Assembly (NCBI RefSeq): GCF_008808095.1
Contig: NZ_CP023396.1
Location: forward strand, 2,294,001 to 2,358,000
DNA length: 64,000 nucleotides
Direction: 5' to 3'
Source: Pseudoalteromonas ruthenica
GTDB taxonomy: Bacteria > Pseudomonadota > Gammaproteobacteria > Enterobacterales > Alteromonadaceae
Shown here piece by piece: positions 28,397 through 37,514 of this stretch; position 1 is the first letter of the stretch, and every line of letters begins with the position of its first letter. Made by a program: the position numbers and the translations under genes. The notes beneath the pieces are model-generated. The model was not told where the DNA came from. It was given only the letters and a program-made list of their open reading frames with translations, and did not search any database.

Positions 28397-31146
28397 TACA
28401 AGCTCCCTACTGCTGCTACCGCAACACCTAACTGATAAACGATCTGAGTTACTTGTGTCCACAGCGTCAAGTTATCTTTGTAAGCGCTATCTAAAGGCAC
28501 CACGATGGTATCGCCTGCAGCTATTTGTTCTTCAGCTCCACCTTTCGAGAACCAAGACTTTTGCTCAGGTACTACCACCTGACCGTTGGCCTTAATTACA
28601 TAAACTTTTTCCATAGCAGCTTTGTCTTTATAACCACCGCTGAGGTTGATGTATTCATCTATTCCATACCCCGGCTTAAAGAGGTGAGAAGTAGCCACGT
28701 AGACTTCACCAATCACATTCACAGATTGACGCTCTGTTGGAACATATAAGGTGTCCATATTCTCAAGGACGAGACGAGTATCCCCGCTCATCACTTCATC
28801 TAAATCGATTATCAGACGGCCAACAGCTTCTGTTTCTGATAGTTGTTGGATTAGATCATTTAGCCCCTCGCTACCAGTAGAGAGTATGCTATCACTTGTA
28901 TTTAGGTTATTAGTAATCACCTCGCGGCGAAGGGCCTCAGATAAGTCCTGAAGATACTTTTGCTCTTGCTCTTTGAGTGATTCTCGAGTAAACACTGCGG
29001 CATTAGGTTGCGCATATTCTGTAAATCCGCCCGCTCTCTCAATGACACTCTTAAGAGTTTCCCCGCGCTTTATAGTGTATTTACCCGGTAGTAAAACCTC
29101 TCCGACTAGTTCTACAACTTGGTTTTCTTGCCAATTCGGCGCTTTGAAAATGTTAATGTAATCTCGTCCCTGAAGCTCATAGTCTGAAGCTTTAGACGAC
29201 AATGCGCTTTTCAGCGAAAAGGTTACGTTTTCAACATTGACTTTGCCTGCGGTTTGAATTCTTGTGATCTCGGCTTGCTCAAGGTACGTCCCCTCTAGTA
29301 ACCCCCCAGCTGCCTTTACAACATCTTTTACTGTGGCGCTCTCAGAGATAGGGTATAAACCTGGGTACTTCACACTGCCCGAGATTTCGACGATGCTTGC
29401 AGGTTGTCCTTGACCGCCCTGTGTAGCTAGCTTGTCTAAAATAGGAGAAAGCAGCTTAGAACGGCTGAACACAGTCAGCTCATTTTCTATAAATTCCTTT
29501 GCTTCATCGACAGAATTGAATTCATTTACGTCTTCTTGCAACGAGCTTAAATAGATAGGATATTTGTTGGTTACAAATACTTCTAAATCTTGTTTTGATA
29601 GTTTTTTAGAAGTGACTTCTAGCTCTTCGCCAAAAGTCGCCTGTTCTTTCTTAGCAGTGTATTGTTCAAACTTGTATTGCTTATACTCATCCCAACGCAG
29701 TCGATTCTGTAAATTCTTGAGTTCTTGTTTTGTTAACGCCTTTTTACGTAATTGTGCAAGTTCTTGCTGCTTCAACTCAAAGCTACTAAATATAACAACT
29801 TGATCATGGGGTTTCAGTTCGTGATTCTGCTCGTCACTATCTAATATATTGATAGGTGAGAACTGCTTAATAACGACATTGCCATTATCTTGAGAACGCA
29901 CAACCAAACCATAATTCAGGTCAGCATTGGGAAGAAGACTAATATTAGGGTCTCCTAGCAAGTCTGATAATCTGATTCCCTCATACCATTGATATTGACC
30001 GGGTCTTGAGGATGCACCGATGAGATAGATAGAATTTGACGCTTTATCTGTTTTCTCAGGGACAAAAACCTGATCTCCATCAGCTAGTTCAAATTTCCCT
30101 AAGTTTTTTCTGGCTACATTTTTAATCACCTTTGAACCAGAACCACTAGAACTATGTATGCGTATTGAGTCAGTATAGGCTTGGTGAGAGAAGCCACCAG
30201 CATAAGCAATTGCATCAGCCAAGGTTTCACCCGAGCTAAGCTCATATATCGCCTCTCTTTTGATACTCCCTTCAACGTTTACAAGCTTCTTAACCGTTGG
30301 TACTAAAACCACGTCGCCTGTACGTAAAGTGATATCGTCTGCATTCGAGCCTTCAACCAATAAGTCATACAAGTCAAACTCAGCGACTAATTCGCCGTTA
30401 CGTTTTACCGATACTTCTCTGTAGGAGCCAACTTCACTGATGCCGCCAGCAAAACTAATTGCTGTACTAATTGTCGATAACGGAGGCAAAACGTAGGGAC
30501 CGGGTTTTACAACTTCACCGGAGATATATACCTTGATGGGTTGTAACTGAGATATTGAAACAAGAGACTTAACACCGATAAGCTGGGTTTCAACCTGCTG
30601 TGCCACCAACTCTTTAACTTCAGCTAACGATAACCCGATTACGTTAATCGGCTCTAAGCTAGGAACAACCACTGAACCATTGTTGTCAACAACGACGGAG
30701 TGTTGCTCATTCTGTTTACCAAAAAGCGTAATAGAGAGCTCATCACCTATAGAGATAAGGTAATCGTTAGGAGAAGATTGTACGGTGGCCGTTGTAATAT
30801 TAGAAATATCCGGCTGAAAGAACTCTTCTCCAAATCGCTTAAGTTCTAACTCTTCCGGTTTGTAATAATCGTCTTCAGGGAAGAGGCTGGTTTCCGATTC
30901 TTGCTCTGTCTGTTTTTGGTGAGGCGTATAATCGAATTCTTTGGTGCCTTGATCTTTGTTTTGCCCAGGAGAAAGTATGGTGTCTATATCAACACCGTAC
31001 TTTTTTGCTAGTGCTTCTTGCTGAGACTTTGGCAGCTTTTTAAACATCTCCAATTGAGACTGACTGATCTGAGGCGCTGCCTGAGAAACATTAAAAGAAC
31101 TCAGAACGAGGAAAACTACAAAAAAGCTACTTAACAATCGATACAC
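28396..31146 (-). CDS. Large Wza-like polysaccharide export protein with multiple SLBB domains
   Basis: 916 residues, more than twice the length of E. coli Wza. Signal peptide ends at about residue 23 (VSQA), with no lipobox cysteine, so it is not a lipoprotein like Wza. A polysaccharide export domain (about 125-210, ISIGDELSITLFG) is followed by at least four SLBB beta-grasp repeats (segments such as VYISGEVVKPGPY, VNVEGSIKREAIY, VEISGSVKYPGLY, VELVGEVLLPGKY, VNVIGEVYVATSH) and an inserted coiled coil around 460-520. It would form the periplasmic and outer-membrane export conduit. No partner kinase gene is nearby. First gene of the wza-wzz-wzy-GT-wbp operon. Confidence 0.88.
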   Translation of the reverse strand: MYRLLSSFFVVFLVLSSFNVSQAAPQISQSQLEMFKKLPKSQQEALAKKYGVDIDTILSPGQNKDQGTKEFDYTPHQKQTEQESETSLFPEDDYYKPEELELKRFGEEFFQPDISNITTATVQSSPNDYLISIGDELSITLFGKQNEQHSVVVDNNGSVVVPSLEPINVIGLSLAEVKELVAQQVETQLIGVKSLVSISQLQPIKVYISGEVVKPGPYVLPPLSTISTAISFAGGISEVGSYREVSVKRNGELVAEFDLYDLLVEGSNADDITLRTGDVVLVPTVKKLVNVEGSIKREAIYELSSGETLADAIAYAGGFSHQAYTDSIRIHSSSGSGSKVIKNVARKNLGKFELADGDQVFVPEKTDKASNSIYLIGASSRPGQYQWYEGIRLSDLLGDPNISLLPNADLNYGLVVRSQDNGNVVIKQFSPINILDSDEQNHELKPHDQVVIFSSFELKQQELAQLRKKALTKQELKNLQNRLRWDEYKQYKFEQYTAKKEQATFGEELEVTSKKLSKQDLEVFVTNKYPIYLSSLQEDVNEFNSVDEAKEFIENELTVFSRSKLLSPILDKLATQGGQGQPASIVEISGSVKYPGLYPISESATVKDVVKAAGGLLEGTYLEQAEITRIQTAGKVNVENVTFSLKSALSSKASDYELQGRDYINIFKAPNWQENQVVELVGEVLLPGKYTIKRGETLKSVIERAGGFTEYAQPNAAVFTRESLKEQEQKYLQDLSEALRREVITNNLNTSDSILSTGSEGLNDLIQQLSETEAVGRLIIDLDEVMSGDTRLVLENMDTLYVPTERQSVNVIGEVYVATSHLFKPGYGIDEYINLSGGYKDKAAMEKVYVIKANGQVVVPEQKSWFSKGGAEEQIAAGDTIVVPLDSAYKDNLTLWTQVTQIVYQLGVAVAAVGSL

Positions 31147-31295
31147 ATTACTCTCCCATCATGTGTGGCGCAAAACCGGCAAAGGATTGTATCTAAAGTT
31201 ATGTAATTTTGAAAACCTTAATTGTTACCTAAGGTAGAGACTTTTCACCGTTAGGGTATAATCCCCCGTTATTCTTGTAAATTCCCCTCTAAATT
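31147..31295. promoter_or_regulatory. Divergent promoter region of the glycan operon
   Basis: 149 bases between the wza-like gene (minus) and a glycosyltransferase gene (plus). A TATAAT at 31257-31262 suits the plus-strand gene but has no good -35 box. On the minus strand GATACAAT near 31185 with TTTTCA about 18 bases upstream may serve the wza operon. A ribosome site GGGAG precedes the wza start. I looked for a JUMPstart/ops element and saw none. Confidence 0.35.
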
Positions 31296-32522
31296 ATGCA
31301 CATTTTATATCTTCACCAATACTTCGCTACTCCAAAAAGTAACGGTGGAACACGATCTTATGAGATGGCTCGTAGGTTAGTTCAAGATGGCTATACCGTA
31401 GAGTTTGTTACTTCCTCGGCCTTCTTAAATGAGGTATACGAATTTAAGCGAGGATGGAACGAGTTACATATAGAGGGTATTAAATTACATGTTTATCACT
31501 TGCCTTACTCCAATACAGACAGTTTTGTAGCGCGAATTCTCAAATTTTTACGCTTTTCCAGCGTTTCAATTTTTAAGAGTTTTTCTATAAAAACTGATCT
31601 CGTTTTTGCTACTAGCACTCCACTCACCATAGGCTTACCTGCACTTCTTTTGAAAAAGCTCAAAAAGCTCCCTTTAGTTTTTGAGGTCAGAGACTTGTGG
31701 CCTGAGCTACCAGTTGCCGTAGGTGTTATTAAAAATCCACTACTTATTAAGCTACTTAAGTGGTTTGAAGCTTGTATTTATCGAAACTCTAGAAGAGTCG
31801 TCGCGCTTTCTCCTGGTATGCAAGCAGGCATAGTGCGGACTGGCTACCCAGAATCAAAAACGACCTGCATTCCAAATAGTTGCGACGTTTCATTATTTAA
31901 TATTCCCAATAAAGAAGGTGTAGCTTATAAGCAGCAAAAGTTAAGTTTTGTTGGTGAACGCAAGCTTATCATCTACGCAGGCACCTTTGGTCTTATAAAT
32001 GATGTAGAATATATCGCCCATTTAGCTCATGCGGCTCGTTCCTATGATGATTTATGCTTTGTCGCCATTGGCAACGGGATGTGTAAAGCCGATGTTATTG
32101 CAAAAGCTAAAGAGCTGGGAGTTTATGAAAATAACTTATACATCTTAGACCCTATCGCGAAACAAGAAGTGATAAAGCTATATTCTGCGGCGGATCTGAG
32201 CTTGAGCTTGTTTGGCCCTGTACCTGAGATGTGGAACAACTCAGCGAACAAGCTCTTTGATGCTTTAGCTTCGCAGACTCCTATTGCCATTAATTATGCA
32301 GGTTGGCAAAAAGACTTCATAGAGGAGTCTGGTTGTGGTTTAGTACTGAACAATGATTTGAAAGACTCAGTGGATAAAATTGAATCCTTCTTAGCCAACT
32401 CAGAAAAATACACAAGCGCGGTGAAAGCTTGTCAAGATCTGAGTCACGGACAGTTTTCTCGGGATAACCTATACGAGAAGTTCAAGAAAACGATTGAAGA
32501 TGCATACAGTGAACATGATTAA
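31296..32522 (+). CDS. GT4-type glycosyltransferase (WbuB-like)
   Basis: 408 residues. N-terminus MHILYLHQYFATPKSNGGTR with the glycine-rich donor-side loop and FEVRDLWPELPV are typical of WbuB/colanic-type GT4 enzymes; the C-terminal domain has NKLFDALASQTPIAIN. It reads divergently from the wza operon and marks the end of the glycan locus. Donor and acceptor are unknown. Confidence 0.85.
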   Translation: MHILYLHQYFATPKSNGGTRSYEMARRLVQDGYTVEFVTSSAFLNEVYEFKRGWNELHIEGIKLHVYHLPYSNTDSFVARILKFLRFSSVSIFKSFSIKTDLVFATSTPLTIGLPALLLKKLKKLPLVFEVRDLWPELPVAVGVIKNPLLIKLLKWFEACIYRNSRRVVALSPGMQAGIVRTGYPESKTTCIPNSCDVSLFNIPNKEGVAYKQQKLSFVGERKLIIYAGTFGLINDVEYIAHLAHAARSYDDLCFVAIGNGMCKADVIAKAKELGVYENNLYILDPIAKQEVIKLYSAADLSLSLFGPVPEMWNNSANKLFDALASQTPIAINYAGWQKDFIEESGCGLVLNNDLKDSVDKIESFLANSEKYTSAVKACQDLSHGQFSRDNLYEKFKKTIEDAYSEHD

Positions 32523-32536
32523 GTGCTCACTGTATG
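32503..32536 (+). terminator. Hairpin across the end of the glycosyltransferase gene
   Basis: Perfect 10-base stem CATACAGTGA / TCACTGTATG spanning the stop codon, with a 14-base loop. There is no T run, so termination activity is only probable. Confidence 0.45.
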
Positions 32537-32555
32537 TATGTGAACTCACGCCTTG

Positions 32556-33332
32556 TTAAAAGTTATACACCAAGGTTAACGCGGTTTCGGTGTCAGTGTT
32601 TTCTTTGTCATCCGCCACATCGGAGTTATGAGTGACGTTAAAGCCCACTTTCATTTGCAAAGAGCCATTAATTTTAGTTAATAGCGCTGTTTCTGAACGG
32701 GTTTTAGTGTTGGTACTACCGTATTCCATCGCAACTAACTGAGTAAATTTGGCACCCTCGGAGATTTGCCAAGTGTAATCAGCCTTTGCTAGGGCGATCA
32801 CTTCACCTTCCCACTCGTCAGCCAGTAACTCACCGTCATCCCCTACTTCGGTGCTATCGTCTGGGTATTGGAAATACTTGTAACCCGGACCAATTTCCGC
32901 ATTGAGCACCATGGTGTCGGTATCGAGCAAACGCAAACCGTAACCGCCAGAGACCACCGCTTCTTGGCGGTAAGCGCCAAAGTAGTCACTTAAATAGGAG
33001 CCATACACGAATAAGTGCGCGTTTTCCTCGTTGAGCTTGTAGTTACCTTGCGCCGATGCAAAATACTTTTCGTTAGTGCGCTCAGTTACTTTAGTACCGT
33101 TGTCTTTCTCGACTTCGTCTTCTTTATAGATGCCGTCGAGCTTGTACTCGTTATTCCAGTTTTCAAGGTTGTGCTTTACGTTTAAAGCGCCCTTGAATGT
33201 AGTTGTTTCGGTATTACCACTGGTGATAATGGCACCTAGCTCAGCGTTGGCTTCCCAAGTCTTTTTTTCGCTAGCCACAGCGCTCGTTGCTACGCCTGCA
33301 GCAACGAGAACAGATAAATACTTCAATTTCAT
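32556..33332 (-). CDS. DUF481 (YdiY-like) outer-membrane beta-barrel protein
   Basis: 258 residues with a signal peptide (cleavage after AVAS, about residue 21). The mature protein has alternating beta strands, the DUF481 pattern ELGAIITSGNTETTT near the N-terminus and a C-terminal aromatic residue (LVYNF) as the barrel-assembly signal. Function of the family is poorly known; E. coli YdiY is described as salt- or acid-inducible. It follows mscS after 20 bases, consistent with a shared osmotic-response operon. Confidence 0.88.
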   Translation of the reverse strand: MKLKYLSVLVAAGVATSAVASEKKTWEANAELGAIITSGNTETTTFKGALNVKHNLENWNNEYKLDGIYKEDEVEKDNGTKVTERTNEKYFASAQGNYKLNEENAHLFVYGSYLSDYFGAYRQEAVVSGGYGLRLLDTDTMVLNAEIGPGYKYFQYPDDSTEVGDDGELLADEWEGEVIALAKADYTWQISEGAKFTQLVAMEYGSTNTKTRSETALLTKINGSLQMKVGFNVTHNSDVADDKENTDTETALTLVYNF

Positions 33333-33352
33333 GTCAGCGCGGTTCCCCTAGT

Positions 33353-34174
33353 TTATTCGCTGGTTTTATGTAAATGCACATCCATTTGTGGATATGGAAT
33401 ACCGATGTCGTTGTCATCTAATGCAATTTTGATGTTTTCCATCAAATCAAAATACGTTGGCCAATAGTCAACGGTGTTTACCCAAGGGCGAACCACAAAG
33501 TTCACACTTGAATCAGCCAGTTCGTTCACGGCCACCGTGTATGCTGGCTCTTTTAACAGCCTTGATTCAGCATCAAGCACTGATTTTAAAACTTCTTTGG
33601 TCTTTTTCAGGTCGGCATCGTAGCTCACGCCAATAACCAAGTCGATACGACGCGTTTTCTCACGTGAGTAGTTTACGATGGCGCCAGACATAATCGATGA
33701 ATTAGGCATCACGATAATTTTATTATCTGGTGTGTTGAGCTCGGTAGAGAAGATTTCAATTTTACGAACGCTTCCTGCTTTACCGCCTGCTTCGATGTAG
33801 TCACCTGATTTAAATGGACGCAAAATAATGATCAGCACACCCGAGGCAAAATTAGAAAGCGACCCTTGCAATGCCAGACCTACGGCCAAGCCCGCCGCAC
33901 CTAGAATAGCAATAAAGGAAGTGGTCTCAACACCGACTTGTGATAACGCCATTAAAATAGTGGCGATGAACACCAAGACATAAATGATGTTGCCACAGAA
34001 TGAGCCAACCGCTTTGTCTACCTTACGCTTGGCAAAACCTTTTTCAGTCAGCTTGCTACACCACTTAGCAAGGCGCATACCGACCAAAAAGACAATCAGT
34101 GCCAAAACAAATTGAATGGCGTAGTGAGTGAGCAGTCCGGAGTTTTCCGACAGCCAGTTTGTTATTGCTTCCAT
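33353..34174 (-). CDS. mscS: Small-conductance mechanosensitive channel MscS
   Basis: 273 residues. Three N-terminal membrane helices, the pore-lining TM3 rich in Gly and Ala (AAGLAVGLALQGSLSNFASGVLI) and the cytoplasmic beta domain (GDYIEAGGKAGSVRKIEIFSTEL) match MscS. It opens under membrane tension to release solutes after osmotic downshock. Ribosome site AGGAG precedes the ATG. Confidence 0.95.
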   Translation of the reverse strand: MEAITNWLSENSGLLTHYAIQFVLALIVFLVGMRLAKWCSKLTEKGFAKRKVDKAVGSFCGNIIYVLVFIATILMALSQVGVETTSFIAILGAAGLAVGLALQGSLSNFASGVLIIILRPFKSGDYIEAGGKAGSVRKIEIFSTELNTPDNKIIVMPNSSIMSGAIVNYSREKTRRIDLVIGVSYDADLKKTKEVLKSVLDAESRLLKEPAYTVAVNELADSSVNFVVRPWVNTVDYWPTYFDLMENIKIALDDNDIGIPYPQMDVHLHKTSE

Positions 34175-34423
34175 TAGCGCTCCTAATTATATGCTGATAG
34201 CCCATGACACCTTACAACTTTATGCTTTGTACCTATGCGCCGTAAAGTACCTAATCTATTATTTTCTCAAGCCGAACCTAAACGCCAACTGAACATTAGT
34301 GCAACTCAAGCAACAATAAGCCTAGCATATGCTTTTCGTGCTGTAATACTCCGTGGTTAAGCGGCTTTCATTGTGTTCACTGAACAAATTTGCAGCGAAC
34401 GAATAATTATCTTAAATTTACAC
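34175..34423. other. Intergenic region between mscS and the tRNA-His promoter
   Basis: About 250 A+T-rich bases separating divergent units. It should hold the mscS promoter, but I see no clear -35/-10 pair and no convincing repeat or open frame. Confidence 0.4.
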
Positions 34424-34452
34424 TTCACAAGGTGGCGGAAACTATGTATTAT
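34424..34452 (+). promoter_or_regulatory. Stable-RNA promoter of tRNA-His
   Basis: TTCACA (34424-34429), 17-base spacer, TATTAT (34447-34452), followed directly by the G+C-rich discriminator GCGCGCC. A G+C-rich discriminator after the -10 box is the mark of stringently controlled tRNA and rRNA promoters. The start site would be about 30 bases before the tRNA. Confidence 0.7.
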
Positions 34453-34489
34453 GCGCGCCACACATCACGAGATGATGTATCCCCTTTGT

Positions 34490-34566
34490 GGCGGCTGTAG
34501 CTCAGTTGGTAGAGCCCTGGATTGTGATTCCGGTTGTCGTGGGTTCAAGTCCCATCAGTCGCCCCA
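34490..34566 (+). tRNA. tRNA-His (anticodon GTG), CCA encoded
   Basis: Full cloverleaf. The extra 5' G (-1) typical of tRNA-His is at 34490, facing the discriminator C at 34563. Acceptor GCGGCTG pairs with CAGTCGC (one G-T pair), the anticodon loop is TTGTGAT, the T loop is TTCAAGT, and CCA is at 34564-34566. Confidence 0.97.
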
Positions 34567-34654
34567 TTCTTTTCTTTCTCATTTGTATTCCTTATTTAAA
34601 TCAAACAGCTATCAGCGCTTTTTTATTCCGTATTACGCCAATATTGTGCCCAAT

Positions 34655-34803
34655 AGCTTGCTTTGCAAGGCTAAAGCCTTGCCTACAACAAACCTATCCT
34701 GAACTTGTAGGTTGGGCTTTAGCCCAATCACGTGCTTTGCAAGGCTAAAGCCTTGCCGACAACACACCGACCCTGAACTTGTAGGTTGGGCTTTAGCCCA
34801 ATA
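34655..34803. repeat. Left REP/BIME array beside the RAYT gene
   Basis: Two tandem units of about 74 bases. Each pairs the hairpin AAGGCTAAAGCCTT (starts 34667 and 34741) with TTGGGCTTTAGCCCAA (near 34711 and 34787), joined by a less conserved spacer. In this array the first hairpin has AA in its centre, while the copies to the right of the transposase have GA. Confidence 0.9.
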
Positions 34804-34881
34804 ACACCTTCATCCCAACACAGGCAACCTTGTAACTCTCGAGCTATAATTAAATGTCCACCATATTCAAAGGAGCTGAAT

Positions 34882-35328
34882 ATGCCTTATAGTGATTTAT
34901 TAAAAGGACGTTATTCGCAAATTCACCGCGAGTATTTTATTACTTTTTGTTGTTACAAACGCACACCATTTTTTGCCTCTGCGAAACTAGCACAGCTATT
35001 TTGCACCACGATTACAACGAATGAGCAGGCTTGCGGCTGCCAATGGTTAACCTGGGTCTTAATGCCAGACCACTTCCATGGGCTTGTGTTGCTGCACCAT
35101 AGCGATCTTAGCGCTTGTATACGGCACCTAAAAGGTTGCACCGCAGCCATGGTTAATCGTCAATTACAGCGTCGCGGTAAAGTTTGGCAAAGCGGGTTTT
35201 ATGATCACGCTTTGCGTGAGGATGAGCAGCGCATTCACATAGCCAGGTACATCGTTGCCAACCCATTGCGAAAAGGGATTGTCTCTAGTGTGCGATTATA
35301 CCCGTACTGGAATTCGATTTATTTATAG
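34882..35328 (+). CDS. REP-associated tyrosine transposase (RAYT, Y1_Tnp/TnpA_REP)
   Basis: 148 residues from the ATG preceded by AGGAG; an earlier in-frame ATG would run back through the repeats. The HUH metal motif is His64-Phe-His66 (MPDHFHGL), and the catalytic Tyr is probably Tyr107 in GFYDHALR, with the conserved ARYIVANPLRKG helix after it. RAYTs are domesticated single-copy relatives of IS200/IS605 transposases that bind and cut single-stranded REP hairpins. Arrays of REP pairs lie directly on both sides, which supports an active or recently active pairing. Confidence 0.93.
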   Translation: MPYSDLLKGRYSQIHREYFITFCCYKRTPFFASAKLAQLFCTTITTNEQACGCQWLTWVLMPDHFHGLVLLHHSDLSACIRHLKGCTAAMVNRQLQRRGKVWQSGFYDHALREDEQRIHIARYIVANPLRKGIVSSVRLYPYWNSIYL

Positions 35329-35872
35329 GTTGCAAGGCTGAAGCCTTGCCTACAACAAACCAGTGGAACTTTGTGGGTTGGGCTTTAGCCCAACTCCGTG
35401 TTTACAAGGCTGAAGCCTTGTCTACAACACATCTGGCGGAACCTGTAGGTTGGGCTTCAGCCCAATCTCGTGCTTTGCAAGGCTGAAGCCTTGCCTACAA
35501 CACATCTGGCGGAACCTGTAGGTTGGGCTTTAGCCCAATCTCGTGCTGTGCAAGGCTGAAGCCTTGCCTACAACGAACCTGTTGAAATTTTGTGGGTTGG
35601 GCTTTAGCCCAATCCCGTGCTTTGCGAGGCTGAAGCCTTGCCTACAACACATCTTCCTGAACCTGTAGGTTGGGCTTTAGCCCAATCACGAGCTTTGCAA
35701 GGCTGAAGCCTTACCTACAACAAACCAACCTGCACCTGTAGGTTGGGCTTTAGCCCAATCTCGTGCTGTACAAGGCTGAAGCCTTGCCTACAACGAACCT
35801 GTTGAAACTTTGTGGGTTGGGCTTTATCCCAATCCCGTGCTTTGCAAGGCTGAAGCCTTGCCTACAACAATT
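35329..35872. repeat. Right REP/BIME array, eight units
   Basis: Eight copies of the hairpin AAGGCTGAAGCCTT (starts at 35334, 35405, 35479, 35552, 35626, 35699, 35772, 35846; one reads GAGGCT) alternate with seven copies of TTGGGCTTTAGCCCAA. The period is 71-76 bases. One late TTGGGC copy has a T in place of G in its right arm. The array starts right after the RAYT stop and ends five bases before the epmA stop codon. No gene or leader is present; it is not CRISPR because unit and spacer are both repeated. Confidence 0.93.
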
Positions 35873-35877
35873 TGAGG

Positions 35878-36840
35878 TTAGGCGCGTTCGATGTCGAAAC
35901 TGAGCACTTCGCGAATATGCTTTTTGCCGCAGGCAATCATCACGAGACGATCCACTCCGAGGGCGACTCCGGCACATTGTGGTAGGCCAGCATCCAATGC
36001 TGCTAACAAGTTTTCATCCAAGGCTACGGGCTCAAGACCTTTAGCAATACGTTTGTTGTTGTCATTGGCAAAGCGCTGGCGCTGTTCATTAGCGTCGGTC
36101 AGCTCATTAAAGCCATTAGCGAGCTCTTGCCCTTGGTAATACAGCTCAAAACGCCCGGCAACGCGTGGGTCTTGCTCATGAAGACGCGCTAGTGCCGCTT
36201 GCGAGGCCGGAAAGTGATACACAAAACACGGCTGTTGCTGGCCAATCGTTGGCTCTATCACCATGCAAAATAGCAGCTGTAATAAGGTGTCAGCATCTTC
36301 TTCATTCGCGGCGATATCAGCAAAGCCATGAGTGCTTGCAAGCTGCTTTAATTCACGCAAACTTGCCGTTAGCGGATCCACACCCAGCACCTGTATAAAC
36401 ACCTGCTGATAGCTTATATATTGGGCTTTTTCACAATCCAGTAGCTGTTGCATCAATTCGTCAATCTCAGCCATAAGGTCAAACTCATCAAAGCCTGGAC
36501 GATACCACTCAAGCATAGTGAACTCGGGATTGTGATGACGGCCATTTTCCTCGTTACGAAAGGCTTTACAGATTTGGAAAATAGCCCCACTGCCTGCTGC
36601 AAGAAGGCGCTTCATCGCATATTCGGGAGAGGTTTGTAAATACAGTGGCAAGCCCTCGGCATAGCCTTGGCCCACAAACTGTGTGGCAAAGCTATGTAAG
36701 TGTTCATCACTCACCGACGCCTTGCTTAGCGACGGGGTATCCACCTCCATCACATCACGTTGATAAAAGAACTGCCTAATCTGCTGAATGAGCTTAGCGC
36801 GCTGCTGCAAAGTATGAATATCGGCACTGGGCTGCCACAT
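35878..36840 (-). CDS. epmA: EF-P (R)-beta-lysine ligase EpmA
   Basis: 320 residues. Class II lysyl-tRNA synthetase core without the anticodon domain: motif 2 [20 protein letters not shown] and motif 3 near [12 protein letters not shown] are intact. It attaches (R)-beta-lysine to Lys34 of EF-P. The ATG at 36840 is nine bases after GGGAG; a GTG lies one codon upstream. It is downstream of efp on the same strand, behind a terminator-like hairpin. The 3' end touches the REP array but the C-terminus is complete. Confidence 0.95.
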   Translation of the reverse strand: MWQPSADIHTLQQRAKLIQQIRQFFYQRDVMEVDTPSLSKASVSDEHLHSFATQFVGQGYAEGLPLYLQTSPEYAMKRLLAAGSGAIFQICKAFRNEENGRHHNPEFTMLEWYRPGFDEFDLMAEIDELMQQLLDCEKAQYISYQQVFIQVLGVDPLTASLRELKQLASTHGFADIAANEEDADTLLQLLFCMVIEPTIGQQQPCFVYHFPASQAALARLHEQDPRVAGRFELYYQGQELANGFNELTDANEQRQRFANDNNKRIAKGLEPVALDENLLAALDAGLPQCAGVALGVDRLVMIACGKKHIREVLSFDIERA

Positions 36841-36858
36841 CACAAAAATCTCCCATAA

Positions 36859-36890
36859 AAAATCCCAGCGCGGCTGCCCGGGCTGGGATA
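36859..36890 (-). terminator. Terminator between efp and epmA
   Basis: On the minus strand TCCCAGC and GCTGGGA form a stem around a G+C-rich loop, followed by TTTTTTA. It lies just before the epmA ribosome site, so epmA expression from the efp promoter would depend on readthrough. Confidence 0.75.
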
Positions 36891-36906
36891 TACACGTGTA
36901 AGGTGC

Positions 36907-37473
36907 TTATTTTACGCGACCCACGTACTCAGCTGAGCGGGTATCAACTTTGATCACTTCACCAATTTGAATGAATAAAGGAACACGTACCACGGCACCG
37001 GTGCTCAATGTAGCAGGTTTGCCACCGGTACCAGCCGTGTCGCCTTTTAGGCCTGGATCGGTTTCAGTTACTTCAAGTTCAACGAAGTTGGGTGGCGTTA
37101 CAGCAATCGGGTTGCCATCCCATAAAGTAATGGTGCACACATCGTTTTCTACAAGCCATTTTACGTTGTCGCCTACAGCTTTTTCATCAGCAGCGATTTG
37201 CTCAAAGGTCTCGTTGTTCATGAAGTGCCAGAATTCGCCATCTGTGTATAGATAAGCTAGGTCGGTATCCATTACATCAGCCGCTTCCACACTTTCGCCT
37301 GACTTAAAGGTTTTCTCTAATACCTTACCTGAGATCAGTTTGCGGATACGAACGCGGTTAAATGCCTGGCCTTTACCCGGCTTAACCACTTCGTTTTCTA
37401 GGATGCTGCAAGGCTCGCCATCCAACATAAATTTTAGGCCACCCTTGAATTCGTTGGTGCTATAATTCGCCAT
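36907..37473 (-). CDS. efp: Translation elongation factor P
   Basis: 188 residues, the normal three-domain KOW/OB/OB length. The modification site is Lys34 in the loop [10 protein letters not shown], the sequence type that takes beta-lysine. EF-P relieves ribosome stalling at polyproline stretches. It is divergent from epmB (41-base gap) and followed by epmA, so the full modification set is in one place. Confidence 0.97.
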   Translation of the reverse strand: MANYSTNEFKGGLKFMLDGEPCSILENEVVKPGKGQAFNRVRIRKLISGKVLEKTFKSGESVEAADVMDTDLAYLYTDGEFWHFMNNETFEQIAADEKAVGDNVKWLVENDVCTITLWDGNPIAVTPPNFVELEVTETDPGLKGDTAGTGGKPATLSTGAVVRVPLFIQIGEVIKVDTRSAEYVGRVK

Positions 37474-37514
37474 CTTGTCCTCTAATAACCGTTTTTCGAG
37501 TAATTAATCCGTCA

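Noticed and set aside
31147..31295. JUMPstart/ops (RfaH) element ahead of the glycan operon
   Set aside because: I searched both strands of the intergenic region and saw no GGCGGTAGCGT-like motif.
34373..34748. Two overlapping open frames across the tRNA-His gene
   Set aside because: They run through the tRNA and the REP hairpins and have no coding signature.
35329..35872. Possible CRISPR array
   Set aside because: Regular spacing, but the intervening sequences are themselves conserved and palindromic; it is a REP-pair array and no cas genes are present.
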